Positions 57,787 to 64,000 of a stretch of DNA of 64,000 nt are shown here, piece by piece. Below the pieces are notes generated by a model. It was not told where the DNA came from. It saw only the letters and a list, made by a program, of their open reading frames with translations, and did no database searches. Position 1 is the first letter of the stretch; every line of letters starts with the position of its first letter. The position numbers and the translations under genes are program-made. Source of the stretch: Muriiphilus sp048268845 (GTDB taxonomy: Bacteria > Pseudomonadota > Alphaproteobacteria > Rhodobacterales > Rhodobacteraceae); assembly GCA_048268845.1 (NCBI GenBank), contig JBLWUQ010000010.1, positions 45,223 to 109,222 of the forward strand, read 5' to 3'.

Positions 57787-58196
57787 CAGTCTTCGCGAAT
57801 GACCGTGCGGGTCTTGATCGGCAGCTTCATCGCGGCGAGGCGGAGTGCCTCGCGGGCGGTGGCTTCGTCGACGCCGTCGATCTCGAACATCACGCGGCCG
57901 GGCTTGACCTTGGCGGCCCAGAAATCGACCGAGCCCTTGCCTTTACCCATCCGGACTTCCGTCGGCTTCGACGACACCGGGGTGTCGGGGAAGATGCGGA
58001 TCCAGACCCGGCCCTGACGCTTCATGTGGCGCGTCATGGCCCGGCGGGCGGCTTCGATCTGGCGTGCGGTGATGCGTTCGGGCTCGACCGCCTTCAGGCC
58101 GTAGGTGCCGAAATTGAGATCGGAACCACCCTTGGCCTCGCCGTGAATCCGGCCCTTGTGCATCTTGCGGAATTTGGTGCGCTTCGGTTGCAGCAT
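57783..58196 (-). CDS. rplP: 50S ribosomal protein L16
   Basis: 137 residues, MLQPKRTKFRKMHKGRIHGE at the start and the L16 block MGKGKGSVDFWAAKVKPG. It organises the A-site region of 23S rRNA. Its stop codon lies inside a palindromic repeat. rpmC, its usual neighbour, is displaced by an inserted gene. Confidence 0.98.
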   Translation of the reverse strand: MLQPKRTKFRKMHKGRIHGEAKGGSDLNFGTYGLKAVEPERITARQIEAARRAMTRHMKRQGRVWIRIFPDTPVSSKPTEVRMGKGKGSVDFWAAKVKPGRVMFEIDGVDEATAREALRLAAMKLPIKTRTVIREDW

Positions 58197-58208
58197 CTTG
58201 TTTTCTCC

Positions 58209-58919
58209 TTACCGACGGCCGCCCATGGCGCCACGCGGCGCCGGGCCTTCCTGGAGTTCCTGAAGCCGGCGATCGTGTGCCGAGGGGTCATGTTCCAGGA
58301 TCTCGCCTTTGTAGATCCAGACCTTGACCCCGATGATGCCATAGGCGGTCTTCGCCTCGGCCTGGGCATAGTCGATGTCGGCGCGCAGCGTGTGCAGCGG
58401 CACCCGGCCCTCGCGCGTCCATTCGGTCCGCGCGATCTCGGCACCGCCGAGACGGCCGGCGACGTTCACCCGGATGCCGAGCGCGCCCATGCGCATTGCG
58501 TTCTGGGCGGCACGCTTCATCGCACGGCGGAACGCGACGCGACGCTCGAGCTGCTGCGCGATCGACTCGGCGACCAGTTGCGCGTCAAGCTCGGGCTTGC
58601 GCACCTCGACGATGTTGAGGTGCAGCTCGCTGTCGGTCATCTTGGCGATCTTCTTGCGCAGCGTCTCGATGTCCGCGCCCTTCTTGCCGATGATGACGCC
58701 CGGACGCGCGGTGTGGACCGTGACGCGGCACTTCTTGTGCGGACGCTCGATGATCACGCGGCTGATGCCGGCCTGCTTGCAGTCTTCCTTGATGAACTCG
58801 CGGATCTTGAGATCCTCGAGCAGAAGATTGCCGTAGTCCTTGGTGTCGGCATACCAGCGGCTGTCCCAGGTGCGGTTGACCTGAAGGCGCATGCCGATCG
58901 GATTGACTTTGTTACCCAT
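58209..58919 (-). CDS. rpsC: 30S ribosomal protein S3
   Basis: 236 residues: MGNKVNPIGMRLQVNRTWDS at the start, a KH domain with VIIGKKGADIETLRK, and the C-terminal domain with GALGIRVNVAGRLGGAEIAR. It forms part of the mRNA entry channel. Its start overlaps the rplV stop by one base. Confidence 0.98.
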   Translation of the reverse strand: MGNKVNPIGMRLQVNRTWDSRWYADTKDYGNLLLEDLKIREFIKEDCKQAGISRVIIERPHKKCRVTVHTARPGVIIGKKGADIETLRKKIAKMTDSELHLNIVEVRKPELDAQLVAESIAQQLERRVAFRRAMKRAAQNAMRMGALGIRVNVAGRLGGAEIARTEWTREGRVPLHTLRADIDYAQAEAKTAYGIIGVKVWIYKGEILEHDPSAHDRRLQELQEGPAPRGAMGGRR

Positions 58920-59299
58920 CAGGCTTGCTCCTCATTCTGACGCACCAGGATGGTAAGTTCCGAGAACGGCTTGATGATCCGGCCATAGCGGCCACGCGCC
59001 CGCGGGCGCCCCCGCTTCAGCGTCAGGTTCTTGCCCACATAGGCCTCGGCGACGATCAGTTCGTCGACGTCGAGGTTGTGGTTGTTCTCGGCGTTGGCGA
59101 TGGCCGACTGAAGGCATTTCTTCACGTCGCCAGCGATCCGCTTCTTCGAGAAGGTCAGGTCCGAAAGGGCCTTGTCCACCTTCTTGCCGCGGATCATCGC
59201 TGCCACCAGGTTCAGTTTCTGCGGCGAGGTGCGAAGCATGCGGGCTTTCGCCATTGCTTCGTTCTCGGCCACGCGGCGGGGGTTTTTCGTCTTGCCCAT
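58919..59299 (-). CDS. rplV: 50S ribosomal protein L22
   Basis: 126 residues from ATG 59299 (MGKTKNPRRVAENEAMAKAR). L22 core LRTSPQKLNLVAAMIRGKKV and the tunnel hairpin GRPRARGRYGRI are present. It begins 4 bases after rpsS. Confidence 0.97.
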   Translation of the reverse strand: MGKTKNPRRVAENEAMAKARMLRTSPQKLNLVAAMIRGKKVDKALSDLTFSKKRIAGDVKKCLQSAIANAENNHNLDVDELIVAEAYVGKNLTLKRGRPRARGRYGRIIKPFSELTILVRQNEEQA

Positions 59300-59303
59300 G
59301 GCT

Positions 59304-59582
59304 TTACTTCCGCTTCGCTTTCTTGTCGGCGGCGTGACCGTAGTAGGTCCGCGTCGGCGAATACTCACCGAACTTCTGGCCGATCATTTCCTCGGTCACA
59401 TTCACCGGAATGTGCTTTTTCCCGTTGTAGACGCCAAACGTCAGGCCCACGAACTGGGGCAGGATCGTCGAGCGGCGCGACCAGATCTTGATGACTTCGT
59501 TGCGGCCGGATTCGCGGCTCTTCTCGGCTTTCTTCAGCACGTAAGAGTCGACGAACGGGCCTTTCCATACAGAACGCGACAT
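59304..59582 (-). CDS. rpsS: 30S ribosomal protein S19
   Basis: 92 residues from ATG 59582 (MSRSVWKGPFVDSYVLKKAE). The STILPQFVGLTFGVYNGKKH block is diagnostic. It starts 2 bases after rplB. Confidence 0.98.
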   Translation of the reverse strand: MSRSVWKGPFVDSYVLKKAEKSRESGRNEVIKIWSRRSTILPQFVGLTFGVYNGKKHIPVNVTEEMIGQKFGEYSPTRTYYGHAADKKAKRK

Positions 59583-59584
59583 GA

Positions 59585-60427
59585 TTACCGGCCCTTTTTC
59601 TTGGCGTGACGCGAGCGGATGATCAGCTTCGACGACGCCTTGTTCTTGTTGCGCGTCCGCGCACCCTTGGTCGGCTTGCCCCACGGGGTCACCGGGTGAC
59701 GGCCACCGGAGGTGCGGCCTTCACCACCGCCGTGCGGGTGGTCGATCGGGTTCATCACGACGCCGCGGACCGACGGACGCTTGCCATAGTGACGGTTGCG
59801 CCCGGCCTTGCCGAGGTTCTGGTTCGAGTTGTCCGGGTTCGACACCGCCCCGACGGTCGCCATGCATTCCTGGCGCACCATGCGAAGCTCGCCCGAGGAC
59901 AGCCGGATCTGGGCGTAACCGCCATCACGACCGACGAACTGGGCGTAGGTGCCGGCGGCGCGCGCGATCTGCCCGCCCTTGCCCGGCTTCATCTCGACGT
60001 TGTGGACGATGGTGCCGATCGGCAGGCCCGAGAACGGCATCGCGTTGCCGGGCTTGATGTCGGCCTTGGCCGACGCGACGATCTGGTCGCCAACCGCCAG
60101 ACGCTGCGGCGCGAGGACATAGGCCTGTTCGCCATCCTCATACTTCACCAGCGCGATGAAGGCGGTCCGGTTCGGATCGTACTCGATCCGCTCGACCGTC
60201 GCCGGCATGTCCAGCTTGTTGCGTCTGAAATCGACGACGCGGTAGAGACGCTTCGCGCCACCGCCGCGGCGGCGCATCGTGATCCGTCCGGTGTTGTTCC
60301 GGCCGCCCTTTTTCGTCAGACCCTCGGTGAGGCTCTTGACGGGACGTCCTTTCCAAAGCTCCGAACGGTCGATCAGAACCAGCCCACGCTGGCCTGGCGT
60401 CGTCGGCTTATACGACTTGAGTGCCAT
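59585..60427 (-). CDS. rplB: 50S ribosomal protein L2
   Basis: 280 residues, MALKSYKPTTPGQRGLVLID at the start. Conserved RITMRRRGGGAKRLYRVVDF and the peptidyl-transferase-linked C-terminal block VVMNPIDHPHGGGEGRTSGG are present. It normally follows rplW directly; here about 1.3 kb with a frameshifted + strand gene lies between, and it has its own leader. Confidence 0.98.
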   Translation of the reverse strand: MALKSYKPTTPGQRGLVLIDRSELWKGRPVKSLTEGLTKKGGRNNTGRITMRRRGGGAKRLYRVVDFRRNKLDMPATVERIEYDPNRTAFIALVKYEDGEQAYVLAPQRLAVGDQIVASAKADIKPGNAMPFSGLPIGTIVHNVEMKPGKGGQIARAAGTYAQFVGRDGGYAQIRLSSGELRMVRQECMATVGAVSNPDNSNQNLGKAGRNRHYGKRPSVRGVVMNPIDHPHGGGEGRTSGGRHPVTPWGKPTKGARTRNKNKASSKLIIRSRHAKKKGR

Positions 60428-60451
60428 GCTTTCTGTCTTCCGTTGCTTTGC

Positions 60452-60467
60452 GGCGGGTTGCCCCGCC
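60452..60467 (-). other. Hairpin with GCAA tetraloop in the rplB leader
   Basis: On the transcribed strand: GGCGGG-GCAA-CCCGCC, a 6-bp stem closed by a GNRA tetraloop, 25-40 bases before the rplB start. A second hairpin (AGCCCC-CTTG-GGGGCT) lies a little further upstream at about 60479-60494. Confidence 0.5.
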
Positions 60468-60573
60468 TGTCTGTTAGTAGCCCCCTTGGGGGCTGGGTAT
60501 AGGCCCCCGGAGGTGCCCGAATTCCAAATGACACGGGCCTCGGAACGAATCCGGGGCCACGCGACCTGCGCGA

Positions 60574-60601
60574 AGTATCAGGGATGGGGGGTGGTGGCAA
60601 G
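60574..60601 (-). promoter_or_regulatory. Candidate promoter of the rplB unit
   Basis: On the - strand CTTGCC (60601-60596) and GATACT (60579-60574) are 16 bases apart, about 150 bases before rplB. Confidence 0.5.
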
Positions 60602-60645
60602 TGGGCGCGGTGCGTTTGCGTGATCCCGCCGAACCGCCCATGGTA

Positions 60646-60673
60646 GTGTGGTGCGCATTCATGCGCACCACAC
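60646..60673. repeat. Long perfect palindrome
   Basis: GTGTGGTGCGCAT-TC-ATGCGCACCACAC: 13-bp arms with a 2-base centre. The preceding GGTA gives it the same TAG-plus-palindrome look as the other repeats in the ribosomal cluster. Confidence 0.75.
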
Positions 60674-60702
60674 GGGTGACAGACGACACGGGTGACAGAC
60701 GA
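60671..60702. repeat. Tandem duplication of a 16-base unit
   Basis: CACGGGTGACAGACGA occurs twice in exact tandem (60671-60686 and 60687-60702), between two palindromic repeats. Confidence 0.9.
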
Positions 60703-60704
60703 GC

Positions 60705-60730
60705 GGTGCGCCTGAAGGCGCACCCTACGG
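60705..60730. repeat. GTAGGG-type palindromic repeat upstream of the frameshifted gene
   Basis: GGTGCGCCT-GA-AGGCGCACC followed by CTACGG. On the - strand this reads CCGTAGGGTGCGCC..., the same TAGGG-plus-palindrome design as the copies at 52429, 57767 and 61763. Confidence 0.7.
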
Positions 60731-60807
60731 CTTGCTTCCCTCAGGCTGGCTTGACAGAAAATGTCTTTTCGGGAAGGGTGAAATCCAGGACTTCAGGGAG
60801 TATTCCG

Positions 60808-61642
60808 ATGCGGTGGTCTGTCATCCTTTTCGTCGTGTTCATGCCCTGGTCTGCGCAGGCCGGCGATCTGGGCGACGAGATCCTGAAGTGTTCAAGGAAA
60901 TCGGATTCGACGGCGCAGCTGCAGTGCTACAACAAGCTGGCCGCAAGTCTGACACCCGCGGCAGCATCAGGTCCGCTGGCGGCATTCGAGGCCTTTTCGG
61001 ACCTGGCCCGCTCCGATCTGCAGCCGGATCGCGGCAACCGGGAGTTCTTCTTCAAGGATTGCTGGCTGCTCGATCAGAGCTTCGCCGGGGAGCCAAGGGA
61101 GGAGGTGGCATTTAGCGTAGGCAACACCGGGGGGGGGGAGAGCGACCTTTCCCCCCGGTATTCATTACTACGAAAGATACAAGTTCTGGATTCTCGCCCT
61201 CGACCTGCGCCAGATCGATCTCGAAAAGGTCAAGCTGCTCCGCGGGGGTGTGACAAGCCTCGTGATGCAGCGCGGCGCGGATGTTCACTTTTCAGAAACG
61301 GCCATAAGTTATGGCTATCCCATCCTTAGATTCACTGGAAACCGCGACCGGGGCAGGGACTTCCTGATCCAGGTTGCGCGAACGACGGCGCTCATCGCCG
61401 CCCAGGCCGCCGTTCTTCCCGATCATCCTTCCTGGCCCGAGTTCTCCCAGGATGAGGCCCTCATCCTGGCGCATTTCACCGGGTCCCTCTTCGAGCGGGA
61501 GCTTTCGCCTCTTACACCGCATGTCAATTTCAAGGCGACAACAGAACGTTCCGCGACCTGGCGTTTTTCGTCGATGTGGCCAGAGGATGCCGCCGAGATC
61601 CATTCGGCCTTCGTCGACCTGGTCAAGGCCTGCCAGCGATAG
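60808..61642 (+). pseudogene. Secreted protein gene with frameshift at a 10-G run
   Basis: The first part from ATG 60808 encodes a signal peptide (MRWSVILFVVFMPWSAQA) and a mature start with DEILKCSRKSDSTAQLQCYN, similar to the C...LxCYD motif of VasI-like proteins. After a run of ten G (61129-61138) this frame degenerates. The frame shifted by one base continues as a coherent protein (RATFPPGIHYYERYKFWILA, then ALDLRQIDLEKVKLL) to the TAG at 61642. With nine G the whole region reads as one 277-residue protein. So it is a pseudogene, a sequencing slip or a phase-variable gene. It is on the + strand between rplB and rplW. Function unknown. Confidence 0.75.
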
Positions 61643-61723
61643 GTCGCGGTTGCGAAGTGGCCGACAGGGATTTGCCGTCAGTCCAGCCACCGCACCGGGC
61701 AGCAAACTCTCGATGCATAATAA

Positions 61724-61755
61724 AAAAGCCCCCCGCCATCCGGCGAGGGGCTTTT
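61724..61755. terminator. Bidirectional terminator between the frameshifted gene and rplW
   Basis: AAAAGCCCC (61724-61732) pairs with GGGGCTTTT (61747-61755), with an inner CGCC-ATCC-GGCG stem. On the - strand a TTTTTTA tract follows, so it should end the rpsJ-rplW transcript; on the + strand it ends the frameshifted gene. Confidence 0.88.
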
Positions 61756-61762
61756 CCTGTTT

Positions 61763-61785
61763 CGTAGGGCGGGGTTCACCCCGCC
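61763..61785. repeat. GTAGGG-type palindromic repeat next to rplW
   Basis: CGTAGGGCGGGGT-TC-ACCCCGCC, an 8-bp palindrome preceded by CGTAGGG. The core is identical to the copy at 52429-52452, in the opposite orientation. It ends 7 bases before the rplW stop codon. Confidence 0.75.
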
Positions 61786-61792
61786 GAATGGC

Positions 61793-62089
61793 TCAAAGCC
61801 CGGTGGTCACGTCGATCATGTTGCCCTCTTCGAGGGTCACATAGGCCTTCTTGACGTCCCTGCGCTTGCCGAGCTTGCCGCGGAAACGCTTGACCTTGCC
61901 CTTGGTGATCGTCGTGTTGACCGCTTTCACCTTGACGCCAAAGAGCACCTCGACGGCCTCCTTGATCATGGGCTTGTTCGCGGACGGGGCAACTTCGAAC
62001 ACCACGGCGCCGGCTTCCGAGGCCATGGTGGCTTTCTCGGTGATGATCGGCTTGCGGATCACGTCGTAGAGTTTCGCCTTGTCGGTCAT
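61793..62089 (-). CDS. rplW: 50S ribosomal protein L23
   Basis: 98 residues: KLYDVIRKPIITEKATMASE at the start and the signature KVKAVNTTITKGKVKRFRGK. It lines the tunnel exit and binds trigger factor and SRP. Its start overlaps the rplD stop (ATGA). A terminator follows, so the first S10 unit ends here. Confidence 0.98.
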   Translation of the reverse strand: MTDKAKLYDVIRKPIITEKATMASEAGAVVFEVAPSANKPMIKEAVEVLFGVKVKAVNTTITKGKVKRFRGKLGKRRDVKKAYVTLEEGNMIDVTTGL

Positions 62090-62703
62090 TTCAGTCGAGC
62101 CTCCAGAGCTTCGACACCGGCCTTCGTGATCACAAGAGTGTCACGGCGCAGGATGTCATAGACGTTGGCGCCCATCGTCGGCAGCACATCGAGACCTTCG
62201 ATGTTGCGGGCGGCCTGGGCGAAGTTCTCGTTCACCGCGGCGCCGTCGATGATCAGCACGCGCTTCCAGCCAAGGCTCTTGATCTGCTTGGCCAGCACCG
62301 CGGTCTTGCCGTCGCCGACAGCCTCGTCGAGGATCACCAGTTCGCCTGCTTTTGCCTTGGCCGACAGCGCATGGCGCAGGCCGAGCTGACGGAATTTCTT
62401 CGTCAGTTCATGGGCGTGCGAACGCGGGGTCGGACCGGCGTAGACGCCACCGCCACGGAAGATCGGAGCCGAACGCGCACCGTGACGAGCGCCGCCGGTG
62501 CCTTTCTGGCGATAGATCTTCTTGGTCGAATAGCTGCTCTCGGTCCGGGTCTTCACCTTGTGGGTGCCGGCCTGGGCCGCGGCCCGCTGCCAGCGGACCA
62601 CGCGATGCAGGATGTCGGCACGCGGTTCGAGCCCGAACAGCGCCTCATCCAGATCGACCGTGCCGGCCTTCGCGCCGTCCAGTTTGATCACATCGAGTTT
62701 CAT
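62086..62703 (-). CDS. rplD: 50S ribosomal protein L4
   Basis: 205 residues: RQKGTGGARHGARSAPIFRG is the diagnostic L4 block, with the extended tunnel loop around it, and PRSHAHELTKKFRQLGLRHA follows. In enterobacteria L4 represses its own operon; whether it does here is not shown. It overlaps rplC and rplW by 4 bases each. Confidence 0.98.
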   Translation of the reverse strand: MKLDVIKLDGAKAGTVDLDEALFGLEPRADILHRVVRWQRAAAQAGTHKVKTRTESSYSTKKIYRQKGTGGARHGARSAPIFRGGGVYAGPTPRSHAHELTKKFRQLGLRHALSAKAKAGELVILDEAVGDGKTAVLAKQIKSLGWKRVLIIDGAAVNENFAQAARNIEGLDVLPTMGANVYDILRRDTLVITKAGVEALEARLK

Positions 62704-63440
62704 TCTTCAGCGCCTCCTTCGGGGGCATCTGCCGGGGCTGCTTGAGCCGCCGCAGCCTGAACCGCCGCCGATTTGAGAGCGGCCGGGAACGGAACGTTCT
62801 CGGGCAGCTTTCTCTTCACGGCATCTTTTACGGTGACCCATCCACCTTTCGAGCCGGGCACGGCGCCCTTGATGAAGACCAGCCCGCGACCGGCGTCGGT
62901 GCGCACCACCTCGAGGTTCTGGGTGGTGATCCGCGCGGCGCCCATGTGGCCGGCCATCTTCTTGCCCTTGAACACGCGGCCCGGGTCCTGACACTGACCG
63001 GTGGAACCGTGCGAACGGTGGCTGACCGACACGCCGTGCGAGGCACGCAGCCCGCCGAAGTTGTGCCGCTTCATGGCACCGGCGAAGCCCTTGCCGATCG
63101 AGGTGCCCGAAACGTCGACCTTCTGGCCTTCCACGAAATGCTCCGCCGACAGCTCTTCGCCGATGGCGATGAGGTTGTCGGGGGTCACGCGAAACTCCAC
63201 GATCTTGCGTTTCGGCTCCACCTTGGCGGCGGCGAAGTGGCCGCGCATGGCTTTGGAAACCCGCTTGATCTTGGCCGTTCCGGCGCCGAGTTGAACGGCG
63301 GTATAGCCGTCCTTGTCAGCGGTCCGCTGGGCCACGACCTGCAGGTTGTCGAGTTGAAGAACGGTGACGGGAATCTGCCGACCATCCTCCATGAAAAGCC
63401 GGGTCATGCCGACTTTCTTGGCGAGAATACCAGAGCGCAT
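62700..63440 (-). CDS. rplC: 50S ribosomal protein L3
   Basis: 246 residues: MRSGILAKKVGMTRLFMEDG at the start and the conserved GQCQDPGRVFKGKKMAGHMG core. The C-terminus carries an Ala/Pro/Glu-rich extension of about 25 residues, common in alphaproteobacteria. It lies 11 bases after rpsJ. Confidence 0.98.
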   Translation of the reverse strand: MRSGILAKKVGMTRLFMEDGRQIPVTVLQLDNLQVVAQRTADKDGYTAVQLGAGTAKIKRVSKAMRGHFAAAKVEPKRKIVEFRVTPDNLIAIGEELSAEHFVEGQKVDVSGTSIGKGFAGAMKRHNFGGLRASHGVSVSHRSHGSTGQCQDPGRVFKGKKMAGHMGAARITTQNLEVVRTDAGRGLVFIKGAVPGSKGGWVTVKDAVKRKLPENVPFPAALKSAAVQAAAAQAAPADAPEGGAEE

Positions 63441-63451
63441 CGAACTGCCCC

Positions 63452-63760
63452 TTACACCGAAATCTGAACGTCGACACCTGCGGCCAGGTCGAGCTTCATC
63501 AGCGCGTCCACGGTCTGCGGGGTCGGGTCGACGATATCCAAGAGCCGCTTGTGGGTGCGGATCTCGAACTGGTCACGGGATTTCTTGTCGATGTGAGGTC
63601 CACGCAGAACGGTGAACTTCTCGATCTTGTTCGGCAGCGGAATGGGCCCGCGCACTGTGGCGCCGGTCCGCTTGGCCGTGGATACGATTTCCAGAGTGCT
63701 GGCGTCTAGCACGCGGTAATCGAAGGCCTTGAGCCGAATGCGAATGTTTTGGCCTTGCAT
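63452..63760 (-). CDS. rpsJ: 30S ribosomal protein S10
   Basis: 102 residues from ATG 63760 (MQGQNIRIRLKAFDYRVLDA). Conserved GPIPLPNKIEKFTVLRGPHI and DKKSRDQFEIRTHKR are present. S10 is also NusE, a partner of NusG and Rho in transcription. It is the first S10 gene, 79 bases after tuf, with a hairpin (CGCCGG-CTCAC-CCGGCG, 63801-63817) in the gap. Confidence 0.98.
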   Translation of the reverse strand: MQGQNIRIRLKAFDYRVLDASTLEIVSTAKRTGATVRGPIPLPNKIEKFTVLRGPHIDKKSRDQFEIRTHKRLLDIVDPTPQTVDALMKLDLAAGVDVQISV

Positions 63761-63839
63761 TTGTAAATGCCTTTCGCGGCGTTGGAGTTGATAGGAGGAC
63801 CGCCGGCTCACCCGGCGCTCCTCGTCGAACCCGGAGGGT

Positions 63840-64000
<161 letters not shown>

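Larger units (their letters stand above)
60428..60807. other. 380-base intergenic region between rplB and the frameshifted gene
   Basis: No gene is supported here. It holds, from left to right, the rplB leader with two hairpins, a candidate rplB promoter (60574-60601), a 13-bp perfect palindrome (60646-60673), two tandem copies of a 16-base repeat (60671-60702) and a GTAGGG-type palindrome (60705-60730). The remaining 75 bases lead to the start of the frameshifted secreted-protein gene. Confidence 0.7.

Overview
The window looks like chromosomal DNA of a GC-rich alphaproteobacterium of the order Rhodobacterales (family Rhodobacteraceae), probably marine or halophilic. Evidence: an S10-spc-alpha ribosomal cluster with adk after secY and no rpsD; the aapJQMP amino-acid transporter; ATP12, TtcA and TIGR02466-type proteins; alphaproteobacterial TTGAC-17-TATA promoters; an ectoine operon with its own aspartokinase; and a sodium-pump type Nqr operon. 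Species cannot be fixed from the sequence alone.

Layout. 1-7264 (+): exopolysaccharide genes in a tightly overlapping operon (glycosyltransferase, Wzx-like flippase, sulfotransferase, Wzy-like polymerase, heparinase II/III-like protein, acyltransferase), followed by tRNA-Gly. 7448-10433 (-): metallophosphoesterase, O-antigen-ligase-like protein and a membrane-anchored protein of unknown function. 10712-11053 (+): small secreted protein. 11130-15539: ectABC-ask (-) with a divergent MarR-type ectR (+). 15564-22421 (-): nqrABCDEF-apbE-nqrM plus a CBS-domain gene, divergent from a pentaheme cytochrome c gene (22537-23736 +). The NqrB here is only 258 aa and lacks the flavin-attachment motif. 23758-27393 (-): tRNA-Arg, histidine kinase, mercuric-reductase-like flavoprotein, TVP38 protein. 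27624-36789 (+): rpmH, rnpA, a cysteine-less DsrC/TusE homologue, yidD, a leader-like small ORF, a DUF1127-like gene, ttcA, GGDEF-EAL, yidC, engB, argB, an Fe-S protein and a SixA-like phosphatase. 36786-45912 (-): aapPMQJ, ATP12, rluC-type gene, crcB, rarA and a LuxR-type regulator.

46287-64000 (-): rplQ, rpoA, rpsK, rpsM, adk, secY, rplO, rpmD ... rpsJ and the end of tuf. This cluster is broken three times by genes on the opposite strand (51656-52402, 57012-57632, 60808-61642). Hairpin terminators and short GTAGGG palindromes sit at these breaks, and candidate new promoters restart the ribosomal units downstream. The third inserted gene is frameshifted at a ten-G run.

The most unusual system is the Nqr-like operon. 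The FAD/2Fe-2S entry (NqrF), the membrane cysteines (NqrD/E) and the periplasmic-facing FMN subunit (NqrC) look intact. The flavin site in NqrB that normally hands electrons on to quinone is missing, and a periplasmic pentaheme cytochrome is encoded next door. This suggests a complex that moves electrons from NADH to a periplasmic cytochrome, rather than, or in addition to, ubiquinone.
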